Part shown: positions 1 through 10,587 of the stretch, one piece after another | Layout of the letters: each line of letters opens with the position of its first letter | Position numbering within the stretch: position 1 is the stretch's first letter | Assembly: GCA_914767715.1 (NCBI GenBank) | Contig: OU612071.1 | Span: 1,738,001 to 1,798,000, forward strand | Source: Membranipora membranacea | Lineage: Eukaryota; Bryozoa; Gymnolaemata; Cheilostomatida; Membraniporidae | Direction of reading: 5' to 3' | Length of the DNA: 60,000 nt | Position numbers and translations under genes: made by a program | Notes under the pieces: generated by a model | What the model was told of the DNA's origin: nothing | Seen by the model: the letters and a program-made list of their open reading frames with translations, nothing else | Databases searched by the model: none

Positions 1-101
1 AGCAGTTATCAACAGGTGCAAAATCAATCAAATACCTAGCCCGGATTATGTTATATCTGGTCATGCTTAAAACTAAACATCCCCTATATTTTGAAACACA
101 G

Positions 102-843
102 GATGGTACAGGAAATATTGAACAATTTGTACAGATGGTAATGGGACTGGCGCTACTTCCACCTGAGGGAGTGGTTCCAGCACTAGGTTGGCTAAGAGAA
201 ATGGCAAAGTCAGCCCCTGCCGAAGAATTGTTGTTGTATTATGAATATGTTTGGAGATGGAAGCCAACAGAGGTTTCAGTAAAGATACGTGCCAATAATG
301 ACTTGGAAGGTAGGGAAAATCCAAGGATCATCAAAGGGCATGCAACGCATGTTTACAATGCTTGTTGCGTATTTATCCACAATGTTTTTTATGTCTTTCC
401 AAAAAAATGATTCGAGTTGTTTATTTTCTTACTGAACACATTTCAGATCAACACAATAATAGTATTTAGCATCTTTTCTAACAATGCTGAAGTAATTGAG
501 GACCTGACAATCTGCCTGTGTGTTGGTATTACTAATTTTGTGATTCACTGCCAATCTTCATATTGCCATTTGGTTGTATTATCCCTCCACAGGCTACCAC
601 AAACGGCTGAATGACCTAACCAAAGCAAAAGCAATCACATGGAAGCTTATGGCAAGGCTTGCTTTAGAGGCAAAGGAGGCCATGAAACAGGTGCAGCTGG
701 TGAAGGTGGGAGAGGCCACCAGGATAAGGAATAAACGTTTTCTGAAAATAAATAGGTCAATTTTATCAGCCTTTGATAAATTTAATCGTACGAAAAACCT
801 CAAAGACCTACTAGGGTTCATTGCAATCAGGCTGATGAGATAG
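102..843 (+). pseudogene. MULE transposase 3' end, copy A (two exons)
   Basis: This is the C-terminal end of a Mutator-like DDE transposase. Exon 102-309 (after an AG acceptor) ends in the motif RANNDLEG, which holds the expected catalytic Glu of the MULE family, followed by a GT donor at 310. Exon 593-843 resumes with YHKRLN, continues as a basic helical tail and ends at TAG. The 5' part lies outside the window, so the catalytic Asp residues cannot be seen. The same pair of exons occurs at 40458-41198. The intron falls at the same place, after the E codon, as in the unrelated-looking MULE at 37764-39585. A one-base difference from copy B gives a His instead of Asn in intron sequence only, so this copy is not clearly more broken than the other. 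Confidence 0.75.
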
Positions 844-1603
844 GCATATCTGCAATTGCGATAGAAGAAGCGGAATATGATTAGTGAAACCTCACTGCAT
901 GTTACACTGGTGTAAACTACATCGAGAAATGTACTATGAAAACAAACAAATTATATGCGCGTAAGTTAAACATCCTTGCATTTACATAGTATTTTATTGT
1001 CCTAAGCCATGTCAACTGTTACATTTATTTCTATAAGGTTACAGTTTACTTGGCTTTGTTGACTTGTTGTTTTACAGAGCTTTCAGGACTGGAAGAACTC
1101 GTAAGTAAAAATTTTGTTTAAAATCAAAATTTAAAAATCAAGTGTTTTCCCAAAAAACATAAGTCTGTTGATGTTACTTGTTTTATATATGCTTTGTGAC
1201 TTGGAGAGCTCAAAAATCATACTTGGCTGCTTTTTTGAAAAATTTGAAAACTTGAGTTTTAAAAACTTTTTCCCAAAACTTAAGGTTTTTTCCCTAAAAC
1301 TTAAATTTGTTGACTTAACTCGTTTTTTAGAGGTTTTGGGACTTTGAGAACTCATAAATCATGCAGGGCCGTTTTTCACCGCGGGCCGTTTTGGGCCGCG
1401 GGCCGTTTTGGGCTGCGGGCCGTTTTGGGCTGCAGGCCGTTTTGGGCGTTTTCCATCAAAGATTGTAAAGAATCCCTAGATTCATTCATATTGAAACAGT
1501 GAAGGTTTGAAAATTCACTGTTTGAGTGGGCAGATTGCCTCACAGGTAAAGCTACAGGTCAAAACAGATCTTGAATCATTACCTGCCCTACCGTCTGATT
1601 GGT
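844..1603. other. Non-coding stretch with degenerate repeats
   Basis: No gene is seen. From about 1080 to 1365 there is a loose, diverged tandem structure with recurring 'aaaacttaa', 'tttgttgact' and 'gagaactcataaatcat' words. It runs into the GC-rich minisatellite at 1371-1445. Copy B carries 38 additional bases near 41863-41900, between short TGAG words. Confidence 0.6.
1371..1445. repeat. 18-bp GGGCCGTTTTGGGC minisatellite
   Basis: Four to five head-to-tail copies of a unit like GGGCCGTTTTGGGCTGCG, GC-rich against an AT-rich background. Identical array in copy B near 41720-41800. Confidence 0.85.
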
Positions 1604-2273
1604 TGTGGTGGATAGCTGGACATTTAAAATTTTATTATACATGCTTTATTATTATTATTATTAGTTCTTCCCATCTCATCATTATTAGTAAATTTTCTAA
1701 TTTTAACTCATACAAGCCATCTATGTAATTTTACATTGAAAATTTCCACAGTTAGTACCAATGGTTGGTATCACATGACCTACTATGCTTTTTTAACTAA
1801 ACACAGTGGAATAAGTTCCTCCCAGTTAGTATTTTGCAGCTGAAGAACAAATAAGGTAATGATCGTCCAAATCCCTCCCCCCCCCCCCTCGATTTGTCTT
1901 GCAAGATAAATAGGGCTACTACATTGTCTATATCCCTTCCCTTCCCTGCCATTTGTCTGGCCAGATAAATAAGGCTACCTTCTTTGTCCATAGCTCCACC
2001 CCCCCCCCCCCCCAAGGCCAGCCCCGATGTCAGGCAGTGATATTTCCAGATGAGATAGAGTCGGCGTACTTGTTACCTTTCCCTCAGATAGAGTCGGCGT
2101 ACTCGGTATATTCACAGGCAGACAGAGTCGGCATACTTGATACATTTCCACTTAGATAGAGTTGGCGTAATCGTGTTAGAGAGTCGGCGTACTCAGCATA
2201 AATAGGCAAGGTACGTGGTTGCAGTGGCGCGTATCGCCGCCTTAGAGTAACCCCCCCCCTAAAAACCTCTACA
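1604..2273 (+). repeat. 5' LTR with internal GAGTCGGCGTACTC minisatellite
   Basis: 670 bp, TG...CA ends. The second half carries about six copies of a motif close to GATAGAGTCGGCGTACT at 2045-2195, spaced 25-40 bp apart. The palindrome-like core GAGT..GC..ACTC suggests a factor-binding array (inference). Runs of C at 1877-1889 and 2000-2013 vary in length between copies. Confidence 0.8.
2195..2206 (+). promoter_or_regulatory. TATA-like box of the LTR
   Basis: CATAAATAGGC lies right after the last GAGTCGGCGTACTC motif and about 70 bp before the LTR end. It is conserved in the 3' LTR (near 4217), in the inverted LTR and in copy B. Its position fits a U3/R promoter; transcription start is not shown. 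Confidence 0.45.
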
Positions 2274-2274
2274 A

Positions 2275-2292
2275 TGGTGGCAGCAGAGGGAT
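2275..2292 (+). promoter_or_regulatory. Primer-binding site resembling tRNA-Leu 3' end
   Basis: TGGTGGCAGCAGAGGGAT begins two bases after the 5' LTR. From general knowledge of animal tRNA-Leu(AAG) acceptor ends, it is complementary to all but about three positions, starting at the CCA tail. Confidence 0.6.
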
Positions 2293-2329
2293 CTGCTGGG
2301 GACATGCGCAGTCTAACAAAACAGTCTAC

Positions 2330-2799
2330 ATGGCAACTGTGTTAAAGGTAGGGGAGGGTGCCAGCAGGGCGCAAGGGTCAACAAGGCCGTCAACAGACTC
2401 GTTGCTCTTCAGGGTGAGACACTTATTGATAATCTCTATAGAAGCAACTGGTACAAAGCCCCATGTACCATGTCCAAACGAGCTTTTCTCTTACAACTAC
2501 ACTCCATGCTGGAAGGGAGGGCTGCCGAAATTGGAAGAGGATCAATCGGTGATTTAATCTCTGTTGGACTCGTGCAATTTGGTCTTACGCTGCAATGTGC
2601 CCAGATTAAGTATATGAGAAGTGGAGGATCAAAGCCCACCCTCTGTTCCAAAAATTACAGAAAGAAGCTGAGAGCAAGTCATAGTAGCACTCAAAAGCAT
2701 TCACACTACAGAACCTGCCCTAGTCAGCCCATCCCCACTATCACTAGCCGGCGGAACCCCACTATCCCTGTTCAGCCATCCCTCCCTCCCCAAATGTAA
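2330..2799 (+). other. Internal short ORFs of the LTR element (no known domain)
   Basis: Two overlapping open frames (75 and 109 codons) that I do not recognise. They are open in both copies, A and B, but the rest of the internal region (2800-3890) is stop-rich in this direction. Coding function is doubtful. Confidence 0.25.
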
Positions 2800-3894
2800 G
2801 AATCTAATAGTCCAAGCCCAACCCCCCCGAATGAAATAAGACTCCTCAGGCTAGTTCGCTTCATAAACACGATGAGCTTATGCTGGAAGGGAGACTTCAC
2901 AGCTCCACTATATTCACTGAATTTGCACTCAGATGAATGAAGGAAGTCAGACCAGAAATGCCATTCTCTACACACGCCCGCCCCAAAGGAATCCTGGTCT
3001 AGTGAGATGTACAAATTGACTCATATAACCGTTACCATTAAGACTCAAACTCTTATGTGGCAACTCCCAACCCATCACCGTTCCAGTCCTTGACCTTAAA
3101 ATCTTACCAATACCACGGCTTGACCCAATATAAGTAGGGGCTGTCCAACCCAAACCCCTAATAATGCCCACAATTCCCTCACATGTCCAGCCGTTAAACA
3201 AATAAGCCTGTGGAGTTTGCCAAAGCTCAATTGATTAGCTCAAAGACGCCAACCTCCTGACCCAATACCAGTAGGCGACGTCCAAATCCAGTCCATCATG
3301 CTGCCCACAATCTTCTCACATATCCAGCCCTTATACAATAAAGCCTACGGAGTTTGCCTAGGCCAAAGTGACAAGTTCCGGGACACTAACAGCCTGATCC
3401 AAATATGTAGGCGGTGTCTCCAACCCCCCATACTGCCCACAAGCCCATACTTGTCCAATCCTAATACAATGAAGCCTGTGGAGTTTGCCAAAGCCTAAGT
3501 GACTAGCTCTAGGACGCTAAAATACTGTCCCAATACACTACTGTGTTTAGCCGGAATGAAAATATACAAACACCTCATTACCATACTCCCTGTTACCCAA
3601 CCATTCTACAAGAGGCCAAGTTAAAATCAGCATTATTGTCCCTGTGAGGCACCAATTCTCTCAATGTGCTCGCCCCCAGTCTCCCTGTCCCATTCATGGC
3701 CTTTCTTAAAGCCCCTACCACAACCCCTACTGCCGATGGCCTGTCCAAAACCCCCTACCGCCCGTACCCTCTGATCCACAGACAGCTCTACGGACGTACT
3801 AAACGGTAGCGTACAATGGCAGAGGACACCTTAAGACAGATAGAAGAACAGTACCAACAGATGCAAGACAGAGACAAAGAAAATAAGAAAACTT

Positions 3895-3905
3895 AGAAGG
3901 GAGAG
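3895..3905 (+). promoter_or_regulatory. Polypurine tract
   Basis: AGAAGGGAGAG directly abuts the 3' LTR start (TGTGGTGG at 3906), as expected for plus-strand priming. Confidence 0.65.
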
Positions 3906-4294
3906 TGTGGTGGATTTTCCACCACTGCTGGACATTTGAAATTTATTTTACATCCTTTCTTATTATTATTAGTTGTCTTCCCATCTCATCATTATTGGTA
4001 ACTTTTTTAATTTTAACTCATACAAGCCATCTATGGAAGTTTCCATGGCAAATTTCCACGATAGTGTCACATGACCTACAGAGTACTCGTTACCTTCCCC
4101 CTCAGATAGAGTCGGCGTACTCGGTATATTCACAGGCAGACAGAGTCAGCATATTTCGATACAGTTCCACTTAGATAGAGTCTGCGTAATCGTGTTGGAG
4201 AGTCAGCGTACTCAGCATAAATAGGCAATGTACGTGGTTGCAGTGGCGGGTGTCGTCGCATTAGGGTAACCCCCCCCCCCTAAAATCCTCTACA
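3906..4294 (+). repeat. 3' LTR (shortened)
   Basis: Same ends as the 5' LTR but only 389 bp, missing the segment equivalent to roughly 1775-2060. It starts with a small palindrome, GTGGTGGATTTTCCACCAC. The same shortened form is present in copy B at 44298-44683, so the loss predates the duplication. Confidence 0.8.
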
Positions 4295-4687
4295 TGGTCC
4301 CCCCTTTGAATCCATCTGCCAGCCAAAGATGCAATTTAGTCAATTAATTCAACGATTCGAACCAACAACCGATGTACAAATGGAGGGCGAATGAGTTAAG
4401 AGAAACGCAGGGGTCATCAACCTTTGTTCAATCAATAAAAAGTAGCAAGACAACATGGAACTGGGACTTGAATTTCTAAAAGATCAAAATATATATGCGT
4501 TGTCTAGGGAGACACAGCCTATGAATCATCAGAAACTTTTTGTATTTATTTCCTGTTACTAGAATATCAGGCCATTGAACAACTTCACAAATGTTGTCAA
4601 ATGCTTTAGATGGCTACTATCATAAATATGACACCGCACTCTCCAAAGAACAGGTGATTGACACCCACTAGTTCTCAAAGACTTCTT

Positions 4688-5346
4688 TGTAGAGGATTTT
4701 GATGGGGTTACCCTAAGGCGGCGATACCCGCCACTGCAACCACGCACATTGCCTATTTATACTGAGTACGCCGACTCTCTAAAATGAGTACGGCGACTCT
4801 ATCTGCCTGGAAATATACCGAGTACGGCGACTCTATCTGCCTGTGAATATACCGAGTACGACGACTCTAACGGAGGGGGGGGTGACGAGTACGACGACTC
4901 TAACTGAAGGGGAAGGGGTAACGAGTACGACGACTCTATCTTAGGGGGGGGGGGGTAACGAGTACGACAATTATATCTGAGGTGGGGGTAACGAGTACGA
5001 CAATTATATCTGAGGGGGGGGGGGTAACCAGTTCGTCGACTCTAACTGAGGGGGGTGAGCTGCTACAAGTTTAAAAATATGAGGTGTTGCTTCTTAGGCT
5101 GCTGGATACTAACTGAAACTTATTCCACTGGTGTTTGGTTATAAAAGCATAGTGGGTCATGTGATACTATATGTGGAAATTTTCCATAGAAAATTCCACA
5201 GATGGCTTGTAATAGTTAAAAACGGTTTAAACTGGTTAAAATAAGAAAAGTTACTAAAATGATGACATGGGCAGATAACTAGTAATAATAAGAAAGCATG
5301 TAAAATGAAGTTTTAAATGTCCAGCTGTGGTGGAAAATCCCCCACA
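4688..5346 (-). repeat. Inverted solo-type LTR of the same family
   Basis: The reverse complement begins TGTGGGGGATTTTCCACCAC and ends CCTCTACA, matching the LTRs at 1604 and 3906. The sequence 4295-4687 between it and the 3' LTR matches no known gene. The repeat array here is expanded: eight or so units such as GAGTACGACGACTCTAAC, separated by G-runs at 4750-5055. Copy B (45077-45691) has lost about 50 bp of this array. I see no convincing target duplication. Confidence 0.8.
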
Positions 5347-8040
5347 ACTTGACATTCTTTTAATCATCAGTAAAAGATAGTAAAGTACAATATATAATGG
5401 TTGGGCTAAGAATTTTAGGAGGCGTCTGAATTAGAGATATGAGTATTTGTGAAAGTCATAATGCTTTATCTCTGCCAGTCTGGTCTATGGTTTGTGATCA
5501 CAATATACTGATGGCTGCATACCTGACTGCATTATGAGGTCACGCTTCACCTGCCAATCTCCGCTGTTTGTCTATCCTGTTACGGGCAAAATATTTCATA
5601 CGCATCACCACCAGCATTAGCATATTCAGAAATATTTAAACATTTACATAACACTTTCAGGACTTGATTCTGCGTAAATGTGTATTTGCCCCTCTTTGTC
5701 TGCCATTTCGACATTATTTGTCAAAGTGTGCTTATTTTTATTTCTTTATTTTGTGATGATTATTGCTAGAGATAAAATTGATAGCATATTCAGATAAAGG
5801 GCATATAGAGTAGGAGAAAGGGAAAAAAAGCAAATTAAAGTGTAGACAAGTGCATATGTATAATAAAAATCATCAAAGGGACAGTCTGAGGTTATAGAGA
5901 AGACAGCCCAATGGTGAAGCTCAAAGGTCAAATACAAGACACTCTAGCAAGGACGCACAGGATGGGTTCCCTCAAAAGCTGTACTAATCGCAGCACCCAG
6001 ACAGGGAGCCAGGCTCGTGGGCCCACAAAGTCTGATAGTCTATCATCACAAACAACAAAAACCACATTCCCAGTTGAAATGACGCTCAATGGTTGAGACA
6101 CGTGAAACATTCAAAAGATCATCTTGAGTGATTTTCATTGTTGTTATGCGCCGGGGTTTAGTGATGTCCAACAAAATCCATCTAGCAAGGGGATCGCACT
6201 GATTGTGGATTTTTGACCTTGAATTCCAACACAAAAATTAACATCATAGAATAGGAGTCTCTGCCTAACATAACATGATGCACCCTATAATTCCTTCCAG
6301 ATGTATCTGTACCACTTAGAGGAAGTGATTGGTTGCCTGTACAGCAGATTGCCAGAAAATAATGTAAGAGTTTGAGACACAACGAAATGTTTTGGTTGCC
6401 TGAATCTTTAAGCTATCAAAAAGAAGAATTTGAATGTCGCTTTAAATATATTTTTGCCTCTTATTTTTGTCTAAAATTTTCATTTTCAGTACCATATTGC
6501 ACTAAAATAAAGCAAGTATTTATTTGTTGTCTTGCATTATCCAATTCTGCCATATTATCTATTTCGATCATGTTTTCCTTGTTGTATTACCATAATAATA
6601 AATAAATAATAATAATAATAATTAATATGATGTTTTTGTGGAGAGTTGTCTTTTCACGTCATAAGAGAAATTATGATCAATTTTGGGGTAGTGCATGATA
6701 AAAAAACACTTTTGTTATTCAGGGAAGACTGGTTGCTATCTTGCCAAATGAATGCATCTTAAGAACATTAAATTGCATGTTCCAGATTCACAGACAGCTC
6801 AAAAATCAAAGTGCTGCTTTTGACCATCAACATATTTCCGCTGAGAATCTCATGGCCAGCAGTAAGCAGGTAAAAGCTATAAACCTGAGGTAAAGGATAA
6901 TGTTCACTACTACAGAGTACTCTTACCCTCAAGTCTTGAAAGTCAGAAACTGCTGGAATGGCTGGGAGTCTCTTACTGTTACATCAACTTGTGACGCCAA
7001 GTCTCCGGCCACTAATTCACAGCAGTTAATTTGTTTAAGTGTCAGCAGTATGATAACATTCATGCCAACTTGTACGCATAAAGCGTTTATGTGCGCTTAT
7101 TTGACACTAATTGAGTTTTAAATGCAAAAAAACGCTAGCTGTACTCATTTATGGTTTTCCAAATGCCTGTTCATCTAATTAGGTGATCAAAAACACATCT
7201 TTAGTGTACTGTGCTTCAGCTTACTTGCATAATCTTGTCATTGTTGATAAATAGTCTGAACAAGGAGTAACTCCTTGGTCCAAAGCTCTGGTCTTGCATT
7301 CAGAAAACCATTGTGTTGACTTGATGTGGAGATTTTACCTGGTCAAGTCTTACATGAGTGAACATACAACTTTTCTCCAATGAGAATTACATAAAAAGTT
7401 GCCCACCTCCTTGTTTGGATGGGATAACCCAGATCTTCTGCCCCAGTTTAAAGGGCAACCAGGGTTTCAAACAACTTTTCATTGACTGCAAAGTGACCTA
7501 ATCCGATTAGAACATTGGGAACATGAGTGGGACATGGAGTTCCATCCATCCATGTTTCAACAAATAACATTCTCACGCAAACGCCAACCAACACAGATTG
7601 CAAGCAGATTTCACGATAAGCCTAATTAAGCCGTTTTTTCCTGTATCTGTTGGTTAAAAAGTACCTAACTGGAGAGAGGACAATTCCGAGCACAGGCTTA
7701 AATTCAACCTCCAGTTTGTATTATTTTTACTGCATGAAACTGATTCGGTGCATTCATTTCACATTCCCATAACCCATTTTACAGTGGATATAACTCACAT
7801 ATATGTATCGCAACACCGCCCTTAGTGTTTTTGACGCCACTCATAATTATTGATGTTGGGCATAGAAGCTCCTCATATCCCTAATCACTGAAAGTGGTTT
7901 TTGTGTTAGGGATAGTTGTGTAAAAACACTCATCCAATTTTGTTCTTGTCAAAATCTCCTACCTTTTTTAAAGGATTAACAGCATTATTGCTTACTGCCT
8001 AGGTAATCAGACACCTTCTTATTTATGCCTAGGTAATCAG
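5347..8040. other. No recognisable gene; moderately diverged half of the duplication
   Basis: Short ORFs on both strands (for example 5928-6110 minus and 6046-6234 minus) are partly kept in copy B but have no domain that I know, and frames differ. There is an (AAT)n run at 6590-6625 and a 30-bp tandem duplication (TGCCTAGGTAATCAGACACC...) at about 7998-8057 that copy B lacks. Confidence 0.5.
7062..7146. repeat. 85-bp dispersed repeat, copy 1
   Basis: Sequence from 'gccaacttgtacgcataaag' to 'cgctagct' recurs at 25690-25778 and 47691-47775. It has short inner palindromes (CATAAAGCGTTTATG, GCTAGC). No coding potential; a small mobile or structured element. Confidence 0.7.
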
Positions 8041-8085
8041 ACACCTTCTTATTTTCATCACACAAAATTGTGTCCCATAATACAT

Positions 8086-8143
8086 TTGATATCTAACCTC
8101 TGACCGCCCAGTAATTGGGCTAAGTCATCGATGATCTGGTGAT
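8086..8143 (-). pseudogene. Possible exon cassette, first type (IIDDLAQLLGGQRLDI)
   Basis: On the minus strand this reads as a short open segment after a CACCAG acceptor-like site. It is related in peptide and DNA to the 70-nt exon at 9076-9145 about 1 kb away, as if a small exon had been tandemly duplicated. In copy B the matching place is split by the non-LTR element. Gene identity unknown. Confidence 0.3.
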
Positions 8144-9075
8144 TTATTCTCTATGTTAGGTACAATGCTTTTAGATGTGTCAAGTTTTCTCAATAATACA
8201 CCGATGGCTTATATTCTAATAATTACACACCCTAAGTATTCTGAAAATTCCTTGAAATGTGATCCAGGTCTTTGACAAAAATATTGACACAAAAAATGGT
8301 ATTTGTAAATGATGAAATGAGACAAAACTCAAACAGACTGTGATTATTGCTCATCGTAAGATTACAAAGATTAAAACTATTGTTAGGGTATAATACATCA
8401 AACGCCTCTAATGAGTCTGATCCTTTCCATGGAATTCCTGATTATCTATCTGTCCATCTAAGAATCAAATGACACAAAAGATGCAAACTCAGGTTGGCGC
8501 TCTATATGAAAGGGGGTCTAATGAAAATTTTGAAATGGCTGTGCTTAGCAAGAGAGGATCGCTGGTGAAACTATAACATTAACTGTAAAAGGAAACCTAT
8601 ACTGGTGAATATTCTAGTCATTTGGAATGATACAAAGTTTGTATATTGTAGTTTGCCTGCTACAATAATGAGACCCAATACAAGGATGTTTTATCGTCTC
8701 CGATGAAAGACACTGAACAGATGCTCAATAAATTACAACATTCAACGCAATGGAAGGTACTATCCATGCAAAAACAATGTAGACTAGGCTAGAAGAGGCG
8801 GAGAATAGACAAGGCAATGAATTTATTAGCCAGTCCGTTTGCCACAAACACCACAAAGCCTCAATGTAATCTGAACCTTGATCTGTAGTAGTGTGCCATT
8901 CTTACGCTGAATATTGGATCATCATTCCCTGTATAATGTCACTTAAACTTTGCTAGTACAGACTCTTGTATATTGGTATAAGTATATGTAATGTAAACTG
9001 TAGTAACAGATTGCTAAACTTGATGCTACAGCGAAGTACAGTCATGATACTGAGATGGATGAAGGATAAACTCAC

Positions 9076-9145
9076 CGTCAATACTTCTGATCTCTAACCT
9101 CTGTCCTCTCAGTAGTCGTAAAAAATCATCAATGACCAGCCGGTT
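9076..9145 (-). CDS. 70-nt exon cassette, unidentified gene (copy A)
   Basis: An open segment encoding NRLVIDDFLRLLRGQRLEIR-like peptide, bounded by a TATAG acceptor and a GTGAG donor. The same 70 nt with the same splice sites occurs at 52883-52952 and 56598-56667, and many differences are at third codon positions (for example TTT/TTC, TTA/TTG, AGG/AGA). That pattern favours a real or formerly real exon. No flanking exons could be linked and I do not recognise the protein. Confidence 0.4.
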
Positions 9146-9545
9146 CTATAATCACCACCATTAGTCTATCAATCCGATCTGTATTACTTCCCTCGCTGTC
9201 TCTGAATTTGTTATAAAGATCTCACTAATAATCACTAGACTGTCATCAAAGCGTTACACGCCTGTAATACACGCCTATGATATTCTAAATCCTCATTGAA
9301 ATGCGAACCGGGTATTTGACAAACACATCGATGCACAAATGGTATTTATGAACAATAAAATCAGACTCCACTCAAGAAGGCTGTGATTATTGCTCATATT
9401 AACAATTTGCAAAGAATAAGATATGCTCCATATAATAAGATGTTTTCTACTGGTTTTGTTTATTGCGAGGGTATAATACATCAGGCGGCAGTAAGACTTG
9501 CTTCCTTTCGTATTCCTTATTATCTATTATCTGTCAATCAGTTTG

Positions 9546-10165
9546 GTTGAGTTACTTGACTTGACTGCCCTGACTTTATTATTTATTTCTCTTTCTAATT
9601 CTTATTCTATATAGCACTTTGTTTACCTGTGGTGTGACTGTGACTGTGACTCACTCACTGACTGTCACTGTGACTGTCTGACTCCAACCAAAATCCTCTG
9701 TGCCAAAGCTGTGGTAAATAAGAATCAAAACTCACCCAGAATCTGTCTTTCTTTTTTTGTCAATTGTGAAATAAAAATCTAAATTTTTATTTTTTCCAGT
9801 CATAACTGCTGCCAAATTAAATGGCTGAGATCACTGTTATGCATTTTTACTGATGTAATCAAATGTACGGTCATCATTCATCGAAGTCTATTTGTCAATT
9901 GGATAGAATATTGTTAAAAATAATTTTAGCATATCTAAATTCTCAAGGAAAGTCTCCTTTTTCGGGTGACAATATGTTAATTTCCATAGCATAAACAAAA
10001 ATGGCCCCATGTAGATTTTAAGAGCAATTTGTTTTATTTTTATTTCTTCAATAAAACAAGAAGTTGCGGACAGATTTTCGATTTTTTTTCGCCATTCAAA
10101 AGGGCTCCGGCCAGGCTGGTCTGGCCTTATAGCAGAATCCGGCCCTGTCTTGATGTGAATAGTTA
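9546..10165. other. No gene; GACTGT microsatellite
   Basis: A TGACTG/CACTGT-rich simple repeat lies at 9626-9690. The remainder is AT-rich with homopolymer runs and no open frame of note. Confidence 0.6.
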
Positions 10166-10173
10166 TGGTACAT

Positions 10174-10587
10174 CAGGGGCGTATATTCTAAAAAATTTCA
10201 CTCACTGAATTTTTAGAGATGAGCATAATGATCGGGCGCAGCCCGATCCACACACCGTAGGTCTGGCGGGGAGGGTGTGGGTGTGTGTCAATACATCGCG
10301 CTTTTGATTGGCTTGTCCAGCTTAAGGTCAAAAGTCAAACTTTGTAAGTACCGTAATTCCTCACTTATAAGAACCCCCCTTGGGAAAAGTAAAAATGCTC
10401 CAATTATAAAGCACCCATTTGGAAAATAATATGACATTGTTGGGATTTGAACCCAAACATTCGTAATAAACAGAGATTACCAGGCAGACGCTCTACACAC
10501 TGAGCTATTCAGCCTAGCTTGATCATTGAAATCACGAATTTTGATTTACGGATAGCCGTGGTCCGCGATTGCTAATATACGCCACTG
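10174..10587. mobile_element. hAT-type MITE carrying a tRNA-like module
   Basis: The termini are inverted repeats CAGGGGCGTATATT and AATATACGCCACTG. Perfect 8-bp direct repeats TGGTACAT flank it at 10166-10173 and 10588-10595, the length expected for hAT transposase. Inside, on the minus strand at about 10433-10514, is a tRNA-like stretch with an A-box (TAGCTCAGTGTGTAGAGCG) and a B-box (GGTTCAAATCCC). A related unoccupied site lies at about 13650-13690, part of a local duplication. Relative element: 33489-33856. Confidence 0.88.
10433..10514 (-). other. tRNA-derived module (pol III A and B boxes)
   Basis: Begins GGCTGAATAGCTCAGTG and has a T-arm-like GGGTTCAAATCC. There is no 3' acceptor strand pairing with the 5' end, so this is a tRNA-related SINE head or relic rather than a working tRNA gene. 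Confidence 0.7.

Larger units (their letters stand above)
1604..4294 (+). mobile_element. Non-autonomous LTR retrotransposon, copy A
   Basis: Two direct LTRs (1604-2273 and 3906-4294) both begin TGTGGTGG and end CTCTACA/CCTCTACA. The element is flanked by the 4-bp direct repeat TGGT (1600-1603 and 4295-4298), consistent with integrase target duplication. A primer-binding site follows the 5' LTR and a purine tract precedes the 3' LTR. The internal 1.6 kb holds only short ORFs with no protease, RT, RNase H or integrase motif, so it must rely on proteins supplied in trans. The 3' LTR is about 280 bp shorter than the 5' LTR because its U3-like middle is missing. The final internal bases encode a short charged peptide (MAEDTLRQIEEQYQQMQ), perhaps a remnant of a parent coding region. 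Confidence 0.85.
1..9545. repeat. Large segmental duplication, copy A (left end outside window)
   Basis: Base 1 matches base 40357, and order is kept through the MULE tail, the LTR element, the inverted LTR, the 85-bp repeat and the spliced-exon cassettes to about 9545. Bases 1-5400 are almost identical to copy B with only scattered differences, while the rest is visibly more diverged and has indels (for example, copy B has roughly 350 extra bases near 47140-47500). Copy A has no counterpart of the MITE or non-LTR element found in copy B. Seen directly; percent identity was only judged by eye. Confidence 0.9.

Noticed and set aside
1604-5346. DNA transposon with long TIRs
   Set aside because: The LTR at 4688-5346 is inverted relative to those at 1604 and 3906 and mimics TIRs, but the direct LTR pair with PBS, PPT and TGGT duplications shows a retrotransposon.
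5928-6234. Minus-strand ORF pair kept in both duplication copies
   Set aside because: No recognisable domain, overlapping frames and no splice sites; conservation is explained by the duplication.
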